DNA of 64,000 nucleotides from Mycobacterium sp. 852013-50091_SCH5140682 (GTDB lineage Bacteria > Actinomycetota > Actinomycetes > Mycobacteriales > Mycobacteriaceae), in NCBI RefSeq assembly GCF_001665685.1, contig NZ_LZTB01000130.1:62001-126000 (forward strand), read 5' to 3'. The translations under genes were made by a program, and so were the position numbers. Of this stretch, positions 24,654 through 33,659 are shown one piece after another. The notes beneath the pieces were generated by a model. The model did no database searches, had not been told where the DNA came from, and saw nothing but the letters and a program-made list of their open reading frames with translations. Position 1 is the first letter of the stretch; each line of letters opens with the position of its first letter.

Positions 24654-24677
24654 GGTTGTCTCCTCGTGTCAGGTGGG

Positions 24678-26222
24678 CTATTCGGCGACGAGGCTGGTGC
24701 CGCCGGAGTACTGCGAGAGGCGGAAGATCACGAACTCCGCGGGTTTGACTGGGGCAACCCCGATTTCGCAGACCACTTCACCGGCGTCGATACCCTCGGC
24801 GGGATTGGTCTCGCTGTCGCACTTGACGTAGAAGGCCTCGTCGGGGGTCAGCCCGAACAGTGCTCCCTTACGCCACTCGTTGACCAGGAACGCACTGATG
24901 GTGCGGCGCAGCTTGGCCCACAGCGAGTAGTCGTTGGGTTCGAACACCACCCAGTCGGTGCTGGTGAGGATCGACTCCTCAAGGTAGTTGAACAGCCGCC
25001 GGATGTTGACGTAGCGCCAGGCCGGATCCGAGGACAGGGTGCGGGCACCCCATATCCTGATGCCGCGGCCCGGGAACGCCCGGATGCAGTTGATACCAAC
25101 CGGATTGAGCAGATCGTGTTCACGCCGGGTGATCAAAGTCTCCACATCGATTGCACCACGGACGATTTCGTTGGCCGGCGCCTTGTGCACACCGCGGGTG
25201 TCGTCGTTGCGGCCCCAGATGCCTGCCACGAATCCCGACGGCGGCAGGTACTTCCCGCCCCCGGTGGTGACCCACGGCCAGTAGAGAGTCGCGTACTTGG
25301 AGTCGTAGCGGGCCTTGTCGACGCGCCACTCTTTGATCTGCTGTGCGTTGAATCCCGGCGGCGGATCCAGGATCGCCATCCGGTCGCCCATCAGCTCGCA
25401 GTGCGTGATCATTGCCTGCTGCACCGACTGCACGGTATCGATGTCGATGGCGCCGCGCTGATAGGCCGTCAGCAGATCAGGCATGCAGACCATGGTGATC
25501 TCATCGATGGTTTCCAGACCCGCGACACCGCTGCGTTCGTCGACGTTGCCCACGTAGTCGTCGGTGGTGAGTCGTTCCGGTGCCGTCGTCGTGGCGAGCT
25601 CAGCCGGTGCGGCGAGTGCGATCTGCATGCCGGCCTGCAGCTCCTCGGTCGGTTTCCCGGAGATCTGTTCGAGCTTGATCGTCTGCGAGGCCGCGTTGAC
25701 AACGGTGGCGACGTTGTTCTTCCCCCGGGCAGTGGTGACATTGGGGAATTCCTCGACGGTCTGGCCGTCACGCCGCACGATCAGCTTGACCCCGCCGGGC
25801 TGCTGCTCCTCGCCGTCGCTGTGGAACGCCGCGACCTCGAGGCGTAACCGGTCCGGCGGCGTACTGGGGTCCAGCGCCACCACCCGATAGTTGGCCAGGA
25901 CGCCTTGCGGCCCGGCGACCAGTTGCTGTTGTGCGCCGGCAGAGCCGTTTTCGCCCTCGCCGTCCCCGATGCGGACCACGTAGGAGTTGCCGCCGCCGTT
26001 CTGGAAGTACGCGGCGACCGATTCAGCAAGGCAGGCTCCGTCTATCGCGCCGCCGAAGGTCTTGCGGTATTGCGTCCAGTTGCTGATCAGTGTGGGCTTG
26101 TTGAACGGGCCTTTCTCGGCGAGGCCGATGAACGCCGCCACGGCGGTGCCCACTCCTTCGATTGGCCTTGAGCCGGAGTCGGTTTCCTCGACATAGACTC
26201 CCGGCGACAGATACGTCGGCAT
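24678..26222 (-). CDS. Contractile tail sheath protein
   Basis: A protein of 514 aa from the ATG at 26222 (GAGGAGGCGC ribosome site). The N-terminus is diagnostic for CIS sheaths (YLSPGVYVEETDSGSRPIEG, VGTAVAAFIGLAEKGPFNKP). The C-terminal handshake domain is also clear (GIRIWGARTLSSDPAWRYVN, IRRLFNYLEESILTSTDWVV, FEPNDYSLWAKLRRTISAFL, and the final EVVCEIGVAPVKPAEFVIFR). A variable surface domain fills the middle (about 90-270). Contraction of this sheath drives the tube through a target membrane. A 242-bp spacer separates it from the upstream zinc-ribbon gene, so it may have its own promoter. Confidence 0.95.
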   Translation of the reverse strand: MPTYLSPGVYVEETDSGSRPIEGVGTAVAAFIGLAEKGPFNKPTLISNWTQYRKTFGGAIDGACLAESVAAYFQNGGGNSYVVRIGDGEGENGSAGAQQQLVAGPQGVLANYRVVALDPSTPPDRLRLEVAAFHSDGEEQQPGGVKLIVRRDGQTVEEFPNVTTARGKNNVATVVNAASQTIKLEQISGKPTEELQAGMQIALAAPAELATTTAPERLTTDDYVGNVDERSGVAGLETIDEITMVCMPDLLTAYQRGAIDIDTVQSVQQAMITHCELMGDRMAILDPPPGFNAQQIKEWRVDKARYDSKYATLYWPWVTTGGGKYLPPSGFVAGIWGRNDDTRGVHKAPANEIVRGAIDVETLITRREHDLLNPVGINCIRAFPGRGIRIWGARTLSSDPAWRYVNIRRLFNYLEESILTSTDWVVFEPNDYSLWAKLRRTISAFLVNEWRKGALFGLTPDEAFYVKCDSETNPAEGIDAGEVVCEIGVAPVKPAEFVIFRLSQYSGGTSLVAE

Positions 26223-26464
26223 TGCGCCTCCTCGATGGTCTGATGGGCTGGCCATGATCGTGCTCGTGTTGAGGCGGTGCCGCGAGGCGCACCGGGACTG
26301 TCGTGCGGGCAACGGATCGTGCACTTTGAGGCACGCTCTGTAGGCGAGCCGTGGTCGACCCGGTGACGTGCCGGTGTTCGGACGGAATCGACTGCCCGCC
26401 AACAGGACTCAAGTGTCGACCGGCCGCCATGGTGCGGGGTGCGCGGCTCGACAGGCGATGTCGC

Positions 26465-28216
26465 TCAGATCGACGCGTAGTCGACCATGTCCTCGATCAA
26501 CGCCTTGCCGCTGGGGGTGATGATGGTCAGCCTGTGCGGCCGTATTTGGTAGCGAGTACCGTCAGCCGGATTGGTGACGTCGAATCCGTCTGACGAGCGG
26601 ACCGCATCGCCGAGTTCGATGCTCGCCCGGTCGCTGAGGCGCACGCCGCGGTAGTAGAAGTCCCCGGGTCCGGCCCGGCACACCACGAGCACAGACTTCG
26701 TGGTTCTTGCCAAGGCCGCCGGACTGCTACCCGGGTCGCAGCTTGCTTCCGGATAATCGATGAATCCCTGGGCGTTGGTTCCGGGCAGGCTCAGCGGCGG
26801 ATCGGGCGTATCGGTTACGTCCGGCGTGCCGGACGGATCGGCCACGCCGATGTCGAGATGCGATGGCTTTGGCTCATGTGGGGCGGCCGCGGGATGTCTG
26901 GGCGGGTCAGGGGCCGTCGACACTGGTTGAGATCGCCATAGGACCCACCCCGTGCCGAGTGCGATAGCGGTGAGCCCCGTCGCGCCGGCGATCACTACCG
27001 CCCGCGCCCAATTCGACCCTTTGATCTGCTCGAGCGTTCCGGACGTTTCCACTTCTCGGCCGTTTTCCACGGCGACCACGCTGAACGGTCGCCGGATCTG
27101 CTGTGCGGTGATCGGCCCGGTCGCTGACACTCGAACCGGCACGTTGACGGCGGCTCCTGCCGGGATCACGTGACTGGGACGTTCGAACCAAAACCGCATG
27201 GTGCCCTCGGGATCGCGCCCTTCGAGGTTGACGAGCCGGTCTCGGCGGCCGTCGCGGTTGTCGATGACGAGGCGCAGTTGGACGTCGCGGCGCCCCTTGG
27301 TCCGAGCCACACTGGGCTCCAACCGCAAGTGCAGCGGCAGCACGGCCGAGCGCGCCTGATTCACGGTAAGGCTTGCTGTGGTGGTGTTCTGACCGTCGGT
27401 GGCGGTGATCGATGCCGTGCGCGTCTGCGTCGTGCCCTCTGCTATCTCCAGTGCGCGGAAGTGCACGTCGACCTCGCCGACCCGGCCCGCAGCGACCTCC
27501 AGCCGGGGCGCTGAGAACATGAACTCCAGTGCGGCCTCGTCATCGGATCCGGCAAGGGTGATCTCGCGTGGGTAGTTGCTTCGGGTGTTGTCGAGCAGGA
27601 CTTGGACGCGCCCCTCGGTCTGATCCACCAACCGCACCACCGAGGGTTGTACCTTGACCGACACGGGTGGTCCGGAGGGCGGGATCTGCAGCGAGACGCT
27701 CGCCTCGGCGAATTGGTCCGTGTCGCGCAGCGAAGAGACCCGGATCACCACATCGACCGTCTGCGTGACGACTTGTGCGCCCGGCTGGATGGCGAAAGCC
27801 ACAGGCAGTAAACCACTTTCGTCGGGCAGCACCCTGACTTCCGCGGGGGCGACCGTCAACCACCGAGGTGGAGCGATCAGGTCGGCCCGAAACGCGTCCA
27901 CGATCGGAGACCGGTTGCGCACCTCGATGTCGATCTGGGCGCCGGAGTCTGCTTCCAGGGTCGCCATCGTGGTCAACAGCGTGAGCTGTGGGGGCCGGGC
28001 GGCACCGTCCGCACGCGGTGCAGGCGTGCGCTGGGTGTCGTCGGCCGCGGTCACCGGCACGTCGGGTTGGCGCTCGGGTATCTCAGTGGCCGGAGACTCC
28101 TGCGGCGTGTCGGGCCGCGCGTCGTCCTCCCAGGCGAGGTAGGCGTCGCAGCGTACGCAGAAGTGCGTGTCGGAGTCGTTTGCGGCCCCGCACTCCTTGC
28201 AAAGGATCTGCGCCAT
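26465..28216 (-). CDS. Zinc-ribbon, Ig-like repeat, single-TM protein of the CIS locus
   Basis: A protein of 583 aa from the ATG at 28216. The N-terminus is a four-Cys zinc ribbon (LCKECGAANDSDTHFCVRCD). Residues about 110-400 hold beta-sandwich repeats with the motif DNxxxxxRxxxLxGxDPEGxxRFxF (for example VQVLLDNTRSNYP, LRLVIDNRDGRRD). A TM segment lies at about 402-424. The last 150 residues form a soluble domain with DPGSSPAALARTTKSVLVVC and IRPHRLTIITPSGKA. The N-terminus is presumably cytosolic and the C-terminus outside. It is a paralogue of the protein at 43053. By position and topology it could tether the particle to the membrane, as proposed for CisA in Streptomyces. That role is inference. 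Confidence 0.75.
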   Translation of the reverse strand: MAQILCKECGAANDSDTHFCVRCDAYLAWEDDARPDTPQESPATEIPERQPDVPVTAADDTQRTPAPRADGAARPPQLTLLTTMATLEADSGAQIDIEVRNRSPIVDAFRADLIAPPRWLTVAPAEVRVLPDESGLLPVAFAIQPGAQVVTQTVDVVIRVSSLRDTDQFAEASVSLQIPPSGPPVSVKVQPSVVRLVDQTEGRVQVLLDNTRSNYPREITLAGSDDEAALEFMFSAPRLEVAAGRVGEVDVHFRALEIAEGTTQTRTASITATDGQNTTTASLTVNQARSAVLPLHLRLEPSVARTKGRRDVQLRLVIDNRDGRRDRLVNLEGRDPEGTMRFWFERPSHVIPAGAAVNVPVRVSATGPITAQQIRRPFSVVAVENGREVETSGTLEQIKGSNWARAVVIAGATGLTAIALGTGWVLWRSQPVSTAPDPPRHPAAAPHEPKPSHLDIGVADPSGTPDVTDTPDPPLSLPGTNAQGFIDYPEASCDPGSSPAALARTTKSVLVVCRAGPGDFYYRGVRLSDRASIELGDAVRSSDGFDVTNPADGTRYQIRPHRLTIITPSGKALIEDMVDYASI

Positions 28217-28496
28217 GGAGCCACCGTCCTCGCAACGTTGTCCAGCATGATCAGAGTCGTCTCGCGGCAGTGTTCCGTGGCAGCGGCCGCACGCATACGA
28301 GCGCCAGTCCCGTTGGAAAGGCACGGATGTGTGCCCAAGAGTGCAACGTTGGCCTGATGCGAGCCGTGAGATCGGGATATCGTCGTCGACCGCCCGTTCG
28401 GGCATGTGTCGCTGTCCGAACGGACACGCTTTCGCGTCTTCCGCCGTGCCGGCCGGCGCTGGATCGTTGCCTCATACCTTCAGGAGGTGAGGCGGC

Positions 28497-29192
28497 ATGC
28501 GTACCCACGACAGCGAGCACGAACGCGCATCAGAGTTGCGCCCGAAGGCTTCTCGACTCGAGGATCCCGAATCTGCGGTCGCGATGCGAGCAGCCTTGTC
28601 GGGCCGGCTCGACGTGGCCGGGCCGGCCGGGATCTTGGGCGTGCAGCGCGCGGCAGGCAACTCCGGTACGGCGGCGCTGATGGACGAGGACCGCTCACCT
28701 GTCCACGATGTGGTGTCCTCAGCGGGCACACCGCTTCCCGCCGATCTGCGTACAGATATGGAAGGCCGGTTCGGACACGACTTCGGTGACGTCCGTGTGC
28801 ACAATGACGCCGCCGCACATGCGTCGGCCAAATCGGTGAATGCGCAGGCTTATACGGTCGGCTCGAACATCGTGTTCGACAGCGGCAGATACGATCCCGG
28901 TTCGGATGCGGGCAAGCACATGATCGCCCACGAGCTCACGCACGTGGTGCAGCAGCGCAGCGGTCCGGTCGACGGTACCGACACCGGAGGCGGAGTGAAG
29001 GTCAGCCATCCGTCGGACCGGTTCGAGCGTGAGGCCGTCGCCAACGCCGATCATGTGATGTCCAGCCCGGCGCCCGCTGCGGCGGCACCGGCCGGGGTGC
29101 AACGGGTGGCCGAGGAGGCGCCCGAAGAGGAGGAGACGGCGCAGACCTTCGTGCAGCGCGAAGAAGAGCAGGCCGAAGAAGAATCGGCCTGA
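28497..29192 (+). CDS. DUF4157 (eCIS core) protein with LQR-AGN-type leader
   Basis: A protein of 231 aa behind an excellent ribosome site (CAGGAGGTGAGG). Residues 49-61 read VQRAAGNSGTAAL, the shared leader motif of this locus. Residues 78-156 are the DUF4157/eCIS core domain (PLPADLRTDMEGRFGHDFGD, VRVHNDAAAHASAKSVNAQA, DPGSDAGKHMIAHELTHVVQ) with HELTH at 145-149. This domain is the best genetic marker of CIS loci. Its HExxH looks protease-like and may process or load cargo. The acidic tail (EEAPEEEETAQTFVQREEE) carries two more VQR triplets. It is divergent from the structural operon and 21 bp before the 1332-aa cargo gene, with which it is surely co-transcribed. Confidence 0.93.
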   Translation: MRTHDSEHERASELRPKASRLEDPESAVAMRAALSGRLDVAGPAGILGVQRAAGNSGTAALMDEDRSPVHDVVSSAGTPLPADLRTDMEGRFGHDFGDVRVHNDAAAHASAKSVNAQAYTVGSNIVFDSGRYDPGSDAGKHMIAHELTHVVQQRSGPVDGTDTGGGVKVSHPSDRFEREAVANADHVMSSPAPAAAAPAGVQRVAEEAPEEEETAQTFVQREEEQAEEESA

Positions 29193-29213
29193 AACCAATC
29201 CACCGGGGGCACC

Positions 29214-32200
29214 ATGAGCGAGCCGGCGCGGGCCGGGCGAGAGGTCACTGACGCGCTGGTGGCGGGGCGAGCGCAGACTCGGCGGCCGCGACCGCAGCCG
29301 GGGGTGACCGGGTTGGCCGCGCTGCAGCGGGCGGCGGGCAACGCCGCGGTCAACGCCCTGCTCCTGGGGAAACTCAGAGCGCCCGGCAAGGAAGAGATCG
29401 AATCTGCGCTGGGGGAGATGCGCCGCGACGAGCCTGCCGTCGACACGGTCGAGAAAGGGTTGAAGGCCGCGCAGGCTGTCGGTGTCCCTGTCGAGTTGGA
29501 GGGACCGAAGCCGCCTGCATCGGCATTGGCGGTGACCACCACCGGATTCGGGCCGGCTTCGGTTGCGCCGAAAAAGCCTGTGCCGCCACCCAAACCGGTG
29601 CCTGCCAAGAGTGCACTTGGCAAGGTCGCGGCCGCTCCGGCCAAGCGAGGAGCCGCGGCCGGTGGTGGTGGCCGGGCCGCCGCTCCGGCGCTACCGGCCG
29701 GTGCCGCCGCGCCCGGCCCCGCCGCGTTGAGTGCTGATCAACTGCTGCAGCCCCCGGTGGCGCCGCCGGGAGTCAAGCCTGCCCAGGATCCCGCGTTCGG
29801 TGCTGTCACCGGTGGTGTTCGGTCGGTGGCTCACGACAAGCGATCTCATCCTGCCGCCGGGTCGAAAGCCAAGGAGGCGCAGGACGCGGCGGTGGCACCG
29901 TCCGACGACATCGCAGGGCAGGCCAAAGCGGCCAAGGTCGACACGATGGACGCCCAGCAGGCCGGGACGTTCGACAAGAAAGCGTTCATCGCCGCGGTCA
30001 AGGCCGCGATCGAGGCGAAGTCACCCAAAACCCTCAAAGAAGCCGACTCGTATGCGGAGTCGGGCAAGGCCGGCGAGGTCAAGGACGAGATCAAGGGCAT
30101 GGTGACCCAGGGCAAGGAGGGCGAGACCAAGGACATCGAGGCGGCCACGGACGCCCCACCGGACACCTCGAAGGCCGTCGCGAAGCCGGTGACGCCGATG
30201 GGGCCGGAGGAACAGGCGCCGGCCCCGGCCGTCCCCGCTGCCGGCGCAGTACCGAAGCCCGCGCCGGCCGAGCAACTCAATCTCGAAGCAGGCAAGCAAG
30301 AGGCCAACCAGGAGATGGCCAGTGCGGATGTCGACGAAAAGCAACTCGCCGAGTCCAATGAGCCGCAATTTCAGCAGGCGTTGGCCGACAAGAAAGAAGC
30401 GGCGGCCCACGCCGACACCGCGCCGGCCGAGTACCGCAAGCACGAAGCGGACACCATCGACCAGTCGAAGACCGAAGCCGCCGCGGCGACGACCGCCGGG
30501 ATCACCGGCATGCAAGGTTCGAAGGCGGCGGCACTGGCTCACCTCGTCGCCGACAAGGGCAAGACCAAATCCAAGGATGAGGCGAAACGGGCCGAGGTCA
30601 CGGCCAAGGTGCAAGCCATCTTCGCGGCGACCGAAGCCGACGTGAAGAAGATCCTCGACGGCATCGACCCCAAGGTGGAGAAGGCGTTCGACGAGGGGGA
30701 GGCGAGCGCTCGCAAATCGTTCGAGACGTTCGTCGCAGCCAAGATGGCGGCGTACAAGGCGGATCGTTACAGCGGCTGGCTCGGCGGGTTGCGTTGGGCC
30801 AAGGACAAATTGCTGGGCATGCCGGACGCGGTCAATCGGTTCTACGAGGCCGGCCGCGAACTGTACCTCAAGCAGATGGACACGGTGATCTCCCGGGTGG
30901 CCGACATCGTCGGCAACGATCTGACCGCAGCGAAGAAGCGAATCGCGGCCGGCCGCACCGAGATCGCCTCGTACGTCAAGAGTTTGCCTGCCAATCTGCA
31001 GAAGGTCGGCGCTGAGGCGTCGAAGGAGATCAACGACAAGTTCGAGCAGCTGGAAAGCGACGTCAACTCCAAGCAAGACGCCCTGGTCGACACGCTCGCC
31101 ACCAAGTACGTCGAAGCCCGCAAGGGTCTCGACGACCGCATCGAGGAGCTGCAGGCCGAGAACAAGGGCTTGGTGGACAAGGCCATCGGAGCGATCAAGG
31201 CCGTCATCGAAACCATCCGCAAACTCACCTCGATGCTGATGAACACGCTGGCGCGGGTGGCCAGCGTCGTCGGCGACATCGTCAAGCACCCCGTGCGATT
31301 CCTCGGCAACCTGATCGACGGGGTCAAGGGCGGCATCATGCGCTTCAAGGACAACATCCTGGAGCACCTGCGAAAGGGCTTGATGACGTGGTTGTTCGGT
31401 GCGCTCGCCGAGGGCGGCGTCGAGCTGCCTGAAAAGTTCGACCTGCAGGGCATCATCAAACTGCTCTTGTCGCTGTTCGGCTTGACCTGGACCAACATTC
31501 GCAACCGGCTGGTCAAGCAGATCGGCGAGCCGGCGATGGCCGCGATCGAGAAAGGTGTCGAGATCTTCCGGACCATCGCCTCCACGGGTCTGGCGGGGCT
31601 CTGGCAGATGCTGATGGACAAGCTCGGCGACATCAAGGAGATGATCCTCGAGAAGGTCAAAGACTTCGTCATCACCCGGATCATCACCGCCGGCATCACC
31701 TGGCTGATCGGCCTGCTGAACCCCGCCGCGGCATTCATCAAGGCCTGCAAGCTGATCTACGACATCATCATGTTCTTCGTCGACAACGCTGAACGCATCC
31801 TCAAGTTCGTCAACACGGTGATCGACTCGGCCGTCGACATCGTCCGGGGCAACGTCGGCGGCGTCGTCGCCAAGATCGAGGATGTGCTCGGGCAGATGGT
31901 GCCGATCCTGATCGGCTTCTTGGCCAGTGCCATCGGCATCGGCGGCATCGGCGAGAAGATCCGAGAAATCATCGCCACCCTGCAGAAGCCTGTAAACAAA
32001 GCCATCGACTTCGTCATCAAGACCGGACTCAAACTCGCCGGGCCGATCATCCGCGGGCTCAAGGGCATCGGCAGCAAGGTCAAAGCCAAGGTGGCCGCAG
32101 GCAAGGCGTGGGTGAAGGGGAAGGTTGAAGCGGGTAAGGAGTGGGCGAAGGGGAAGATCGCTGCAATAACAGGGCGCCACCAGACTCCGTTCACGGTACG

Positions 32201-33212
32201 TCAACCTGAGGGTGGAACAGAGCGGCACACCGTGACCAGCACGATCGGTCAGGACGGCGGCGTCAAGACGATCGTCGCCAGCCAACCCACCGAACTCGGA
32301 GTCCTCCTTGGGTTGTATCGGGGCCGCTTGGCGGAGCTTCCAGAACAACAGGGCAAGCAGCATCCTCGCTCCGAAGCGGTCACCGCGATGAACAACATCG
32401 ACAACGCGACGCGAGAGCTCGCGGCAGCAAAGACACCAAAAGATGTTGAGAAAGCGAACGACAAGCATGCCCGCAATCTGGCGAAATTGCTTAGCATCCA
32501 GGCGCAATTCGGCCAACCGAACCGCGCGCGCATGGCGGAGGAGCCACGCGGCGGACAGCAGATGACCGCCAGAATCACCGTGTGCGTTCCACCCCGAAAC
32601 CTGCCCACTGAAACTCAGCCGGAACCACCCGCCCATACACCGTTGGAGATGGCCGGTGCCGTTCCGCGCGGTACAGGTGCAACGCCTCCTCGAGGTTCGG
32701 GTTATGAACTGTTCAATGCCGACGACCGACTACCCGCAGAGTCACGAAACAAGCCACGCGGCGGCGTTTACACAGGCACCAATGAACCGAATTTGACCGG
32801 ACTTCCCCAGCAACGCGAAGTCGTGACACACGGTTGGGCATCTGGTGGCGCTGCGTTCTTCAGATCCAACACCGGCCACACCGAAAGCCAGTTCGACAAC
32901 TTTCTGGAGCAGCAGGGCTCCGCCTTCCGCGAGCGGATTGTCGCGGTCGAGATCAAGAGCAACCTCAGCCCATGCACGGCTTGCACGGACATGTTGGTGG
33001 GCATTCGGCGGACCTTGGACAAGGAGCGCGCGCCCGCCGACCCGAGTATGCCGTCGGGACCGAAGATCCCAACTGCCGCTTTGACGTTTGCATATAGCGA
33101 GCTGTACCAGCCGCGAGAGAGTCACAACATGCCTGACCGGCAGGCTGCCCAGACCACGCCTACTGACCTCGCCAAGTTGCGCGGGGCCCGGTGGCTCATC
33201 AGCGGGGCGTAG
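29214..33212 (+). CDS. Large CIS-associated multidomain protein ending in a deaminase-like toxin domain
   Basis: A protein of 1332 aa. Residues 37-50 hold the shared motif LQRAAGNAAVNALL. Next come a Pro/Ala linker (about 100-190), a long Lys/Glu/Ala-rich helical, coiled-coil-like region (about 230-690), and amphipathic to hydrophobic helices (about 690-960, including ITRIITAGITWLIGLL near 820 and FLASAIGIGGIG near 902). After a Lys/Gly-rich junction near 960-985 begins a different C-terminal part. Its last 130 residues carry H1222-x-E1224 (NTGHTESQFDNFLEQQ) and C1254-x-x-C1257 (SPCTACTDML), the zinc-binding pattern of cytidine/nucleotide deaminase-fold toxins. I infer a CIS effector that would deaminate nucleic acid or nucleotides. 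Tape-measure use of the helical part is an alternative. No immunity-like gene follows. Confidence 0.75.
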   Translation: MSEPARAGREVTDALVAGRAQTRRPRPQPGVTGLAALQRAAGNAAVNALLLGKLRAPGKEEIESALGEMRRDEPAVDTVEKGLKAAQAVGVPVELEGPKPPASALAVTTTGFGPASVAPKKPVPPPKPVPAKSALGKVAAAPAKRGAAAGGGGRAAAPALPAGAAAPGPAALSADQLLQPPVAPPGVKPAQDPAFGAVTGGVRSVAHDKRSHPAAGSKAKEAQDAAVAPSDDIAGQAKAAKVDTMDAQQAGTFDKKAFIAAVKAAIEAKSPKTLKEADSYAESGKAGEVKDEIKGMVTQGKEGETKDIEAATDAPPDTSKAVAKPVTPMGPEEQAPAPAVPAAGAVPKPAPAEQLNLEAGKQEANQEMASADVDEKQLAESNEPQFQQALADKKEAAAHADTAPAEYRKHEADTIDQSKTEAAAATTAGITGMQGSKAAALAHLVADKGKTKSKDEAKRAEVTAKVQAIFAATEADVKKILDGIDPKVEKAFDEGEASARKSFETFVAAKMAAYKADRYSGWLGGLRWAKDKLLGMPDAVNRFYEAGRELYLKQMDTVISRVADIVGNDLTAAKKRIAAGRTEIASYVKSLPANLQKVGAEASKEINDKFEQLESDVNSKQDALVDTLATKYVEARKGLDDRIEELQAENKGLVDKAIGAIKAVIETIRKLTSMLMNTLARVASVVGDIVKHPVRFLGNLIDGVKGGIMRFKDNILEHLRKGLMTWLFGALAEGGVELPEKFDLQGIIKLLLSLFGLTWTNIRNRLVKQIGEPAMAAIEKGVEIFRTIASTGLAGLWQMLMDKLGDIKEMILEKVKDFVITRIITAGITWLIGLLNPAAAFIKACKLIYDIIMFFVDNAERILKFVNTVIDSAVDIVRGNVGGVVAKIEDVLGQMVPILIGFLASAIGIGGIGEKIREIIATLQKPVNKAIDFVIKTGLKLAGPIIRGLKGIGSKVKAKVAAGKAWVKGKVEAGKEWAKGKIAAITGRHQTPFTVRQPEGGTERHTVTSTIGQDGGVKTIVASQPTELGVLLGLYRGRLAELPEQQGKQHPRSEAVTAMNNIDNATRELAAAKTPKDVEKANDKHARNLAKLLSIQAQFGQPNRARMAEEPRGGQQMTARITVCVPPRNLPTETQPEPPAHTPLEMAGAVPRGTGATPPRGSGYELFNADDRLPAESRNKPRGGVYTGTNEPNLTGLPQQREVVTHGWASGGAAFFRSNTGHTESQFDNFLEQQGSAFRERIVAVEIKSNLSPCTACTDMLVGIRRTLDKERAPADPSMPSGPKIPTAALTFAYSELYQPRESHNMPDRQAAQTTPTDLAKLRGARWLISGA

Positions 33213-33217
33213 GCACC

Positions 33218-33628
33218 TGCCCGTCATCGAGATTGACGTGAGGGCTGTTGTGACGGCGATTTCACGACCCTGGTGTCAAACTCGACGAGACCATGGCCGG
33301 CCCGCTGCGGGGCTGAGTAGTGCCCGCCGCCGAGTTTGACGTGGGGGTTGTTGTGGTGGGGATTTCACGACCGTGGTGTCAATCTCGGCGAGACCATGGC
33401 CGGCCCGCCGCGAGGCTGAGCCCTGCCCGTCATCGAGTTTGACGTGAGGTTTGTTGTGATGGCGATTTCACGACCCTGGTGTCAAACTCGACGAGACAAC
33501 GGCTGGCCGCCGCGAGGCTGAGCTGTGCCCGTCACCGAGTTTGACGTGGGGGTTGTTGTGACGGGGAATTCACGACCCTGGTGTCAATCTCGGCGAGACT
33601 ATGACCGGCCCGCAGCAGGAGGGCTGAG
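33218..33628. repeat. Four tandem 103-bp palindrome-bearing repeats
   Basis: Units start at 33218, 33321, 33424 and 33526 (period 103, 103, 102). Each begins TGCCCGTCATCGAG-like and ends GGCTGAGC-like. Each holds an inverted repeat with arms CGAGTTTGAC and GTCAAACTCG (perfect in unit 3, one mismatch in the others) around a 37-bp centre with ATTTCACGAC. The array fills the gap between the toxin gene and the ABC transporter operon. Convergent transcription on both sides suggests that the hairpins end transcription, but four copies exceed that need. The 33213-33659 interval has no credible gene. A diverged single copy lies at 57366. Confidence 0.9.
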
Positions 33629-33659
33629 CCGTTCTCGATGCGCCGACGACATCAAGAAC

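Noticed and set aside
24618..25847. 409-codon plus-strand frame over the sheath gene
   Set aside because: Antisense shadow of the sheath frame; no recognisable motif.
14994..28216. Prophage
   Set aside because: No capsid, portal, terminase, integrase or lysis genes; LysM hub protein, PAAR, CDC48-type ATPase, DUF4255 and DUF4157 proteins indicate a CIS.
28929..28943. DUF4157 HELTH as a proven protease site
   Set aside because: HExxH is a fixed family feature; activity cannot be read from the sequence, so I kept only the family call.
30021..32636. 871-codon open frame antisense to the 1332-aa protein
   Set aside because: Leu/Asp/Arg-biased translation mirrors the Lys/Glu/Ala-rich helical frame on the plus strand; no domain and no ribosome site.
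33218..33628. CRISPR array
   Set aside because: The whole 103-bp unit repeats, with no variable spacers, and no cas genes are present.
33213..33659. Immunity gene for the deaminase-like toxin
   Set aside because: Open frames here only read through the repeats and have no ribosome site or conserved start.
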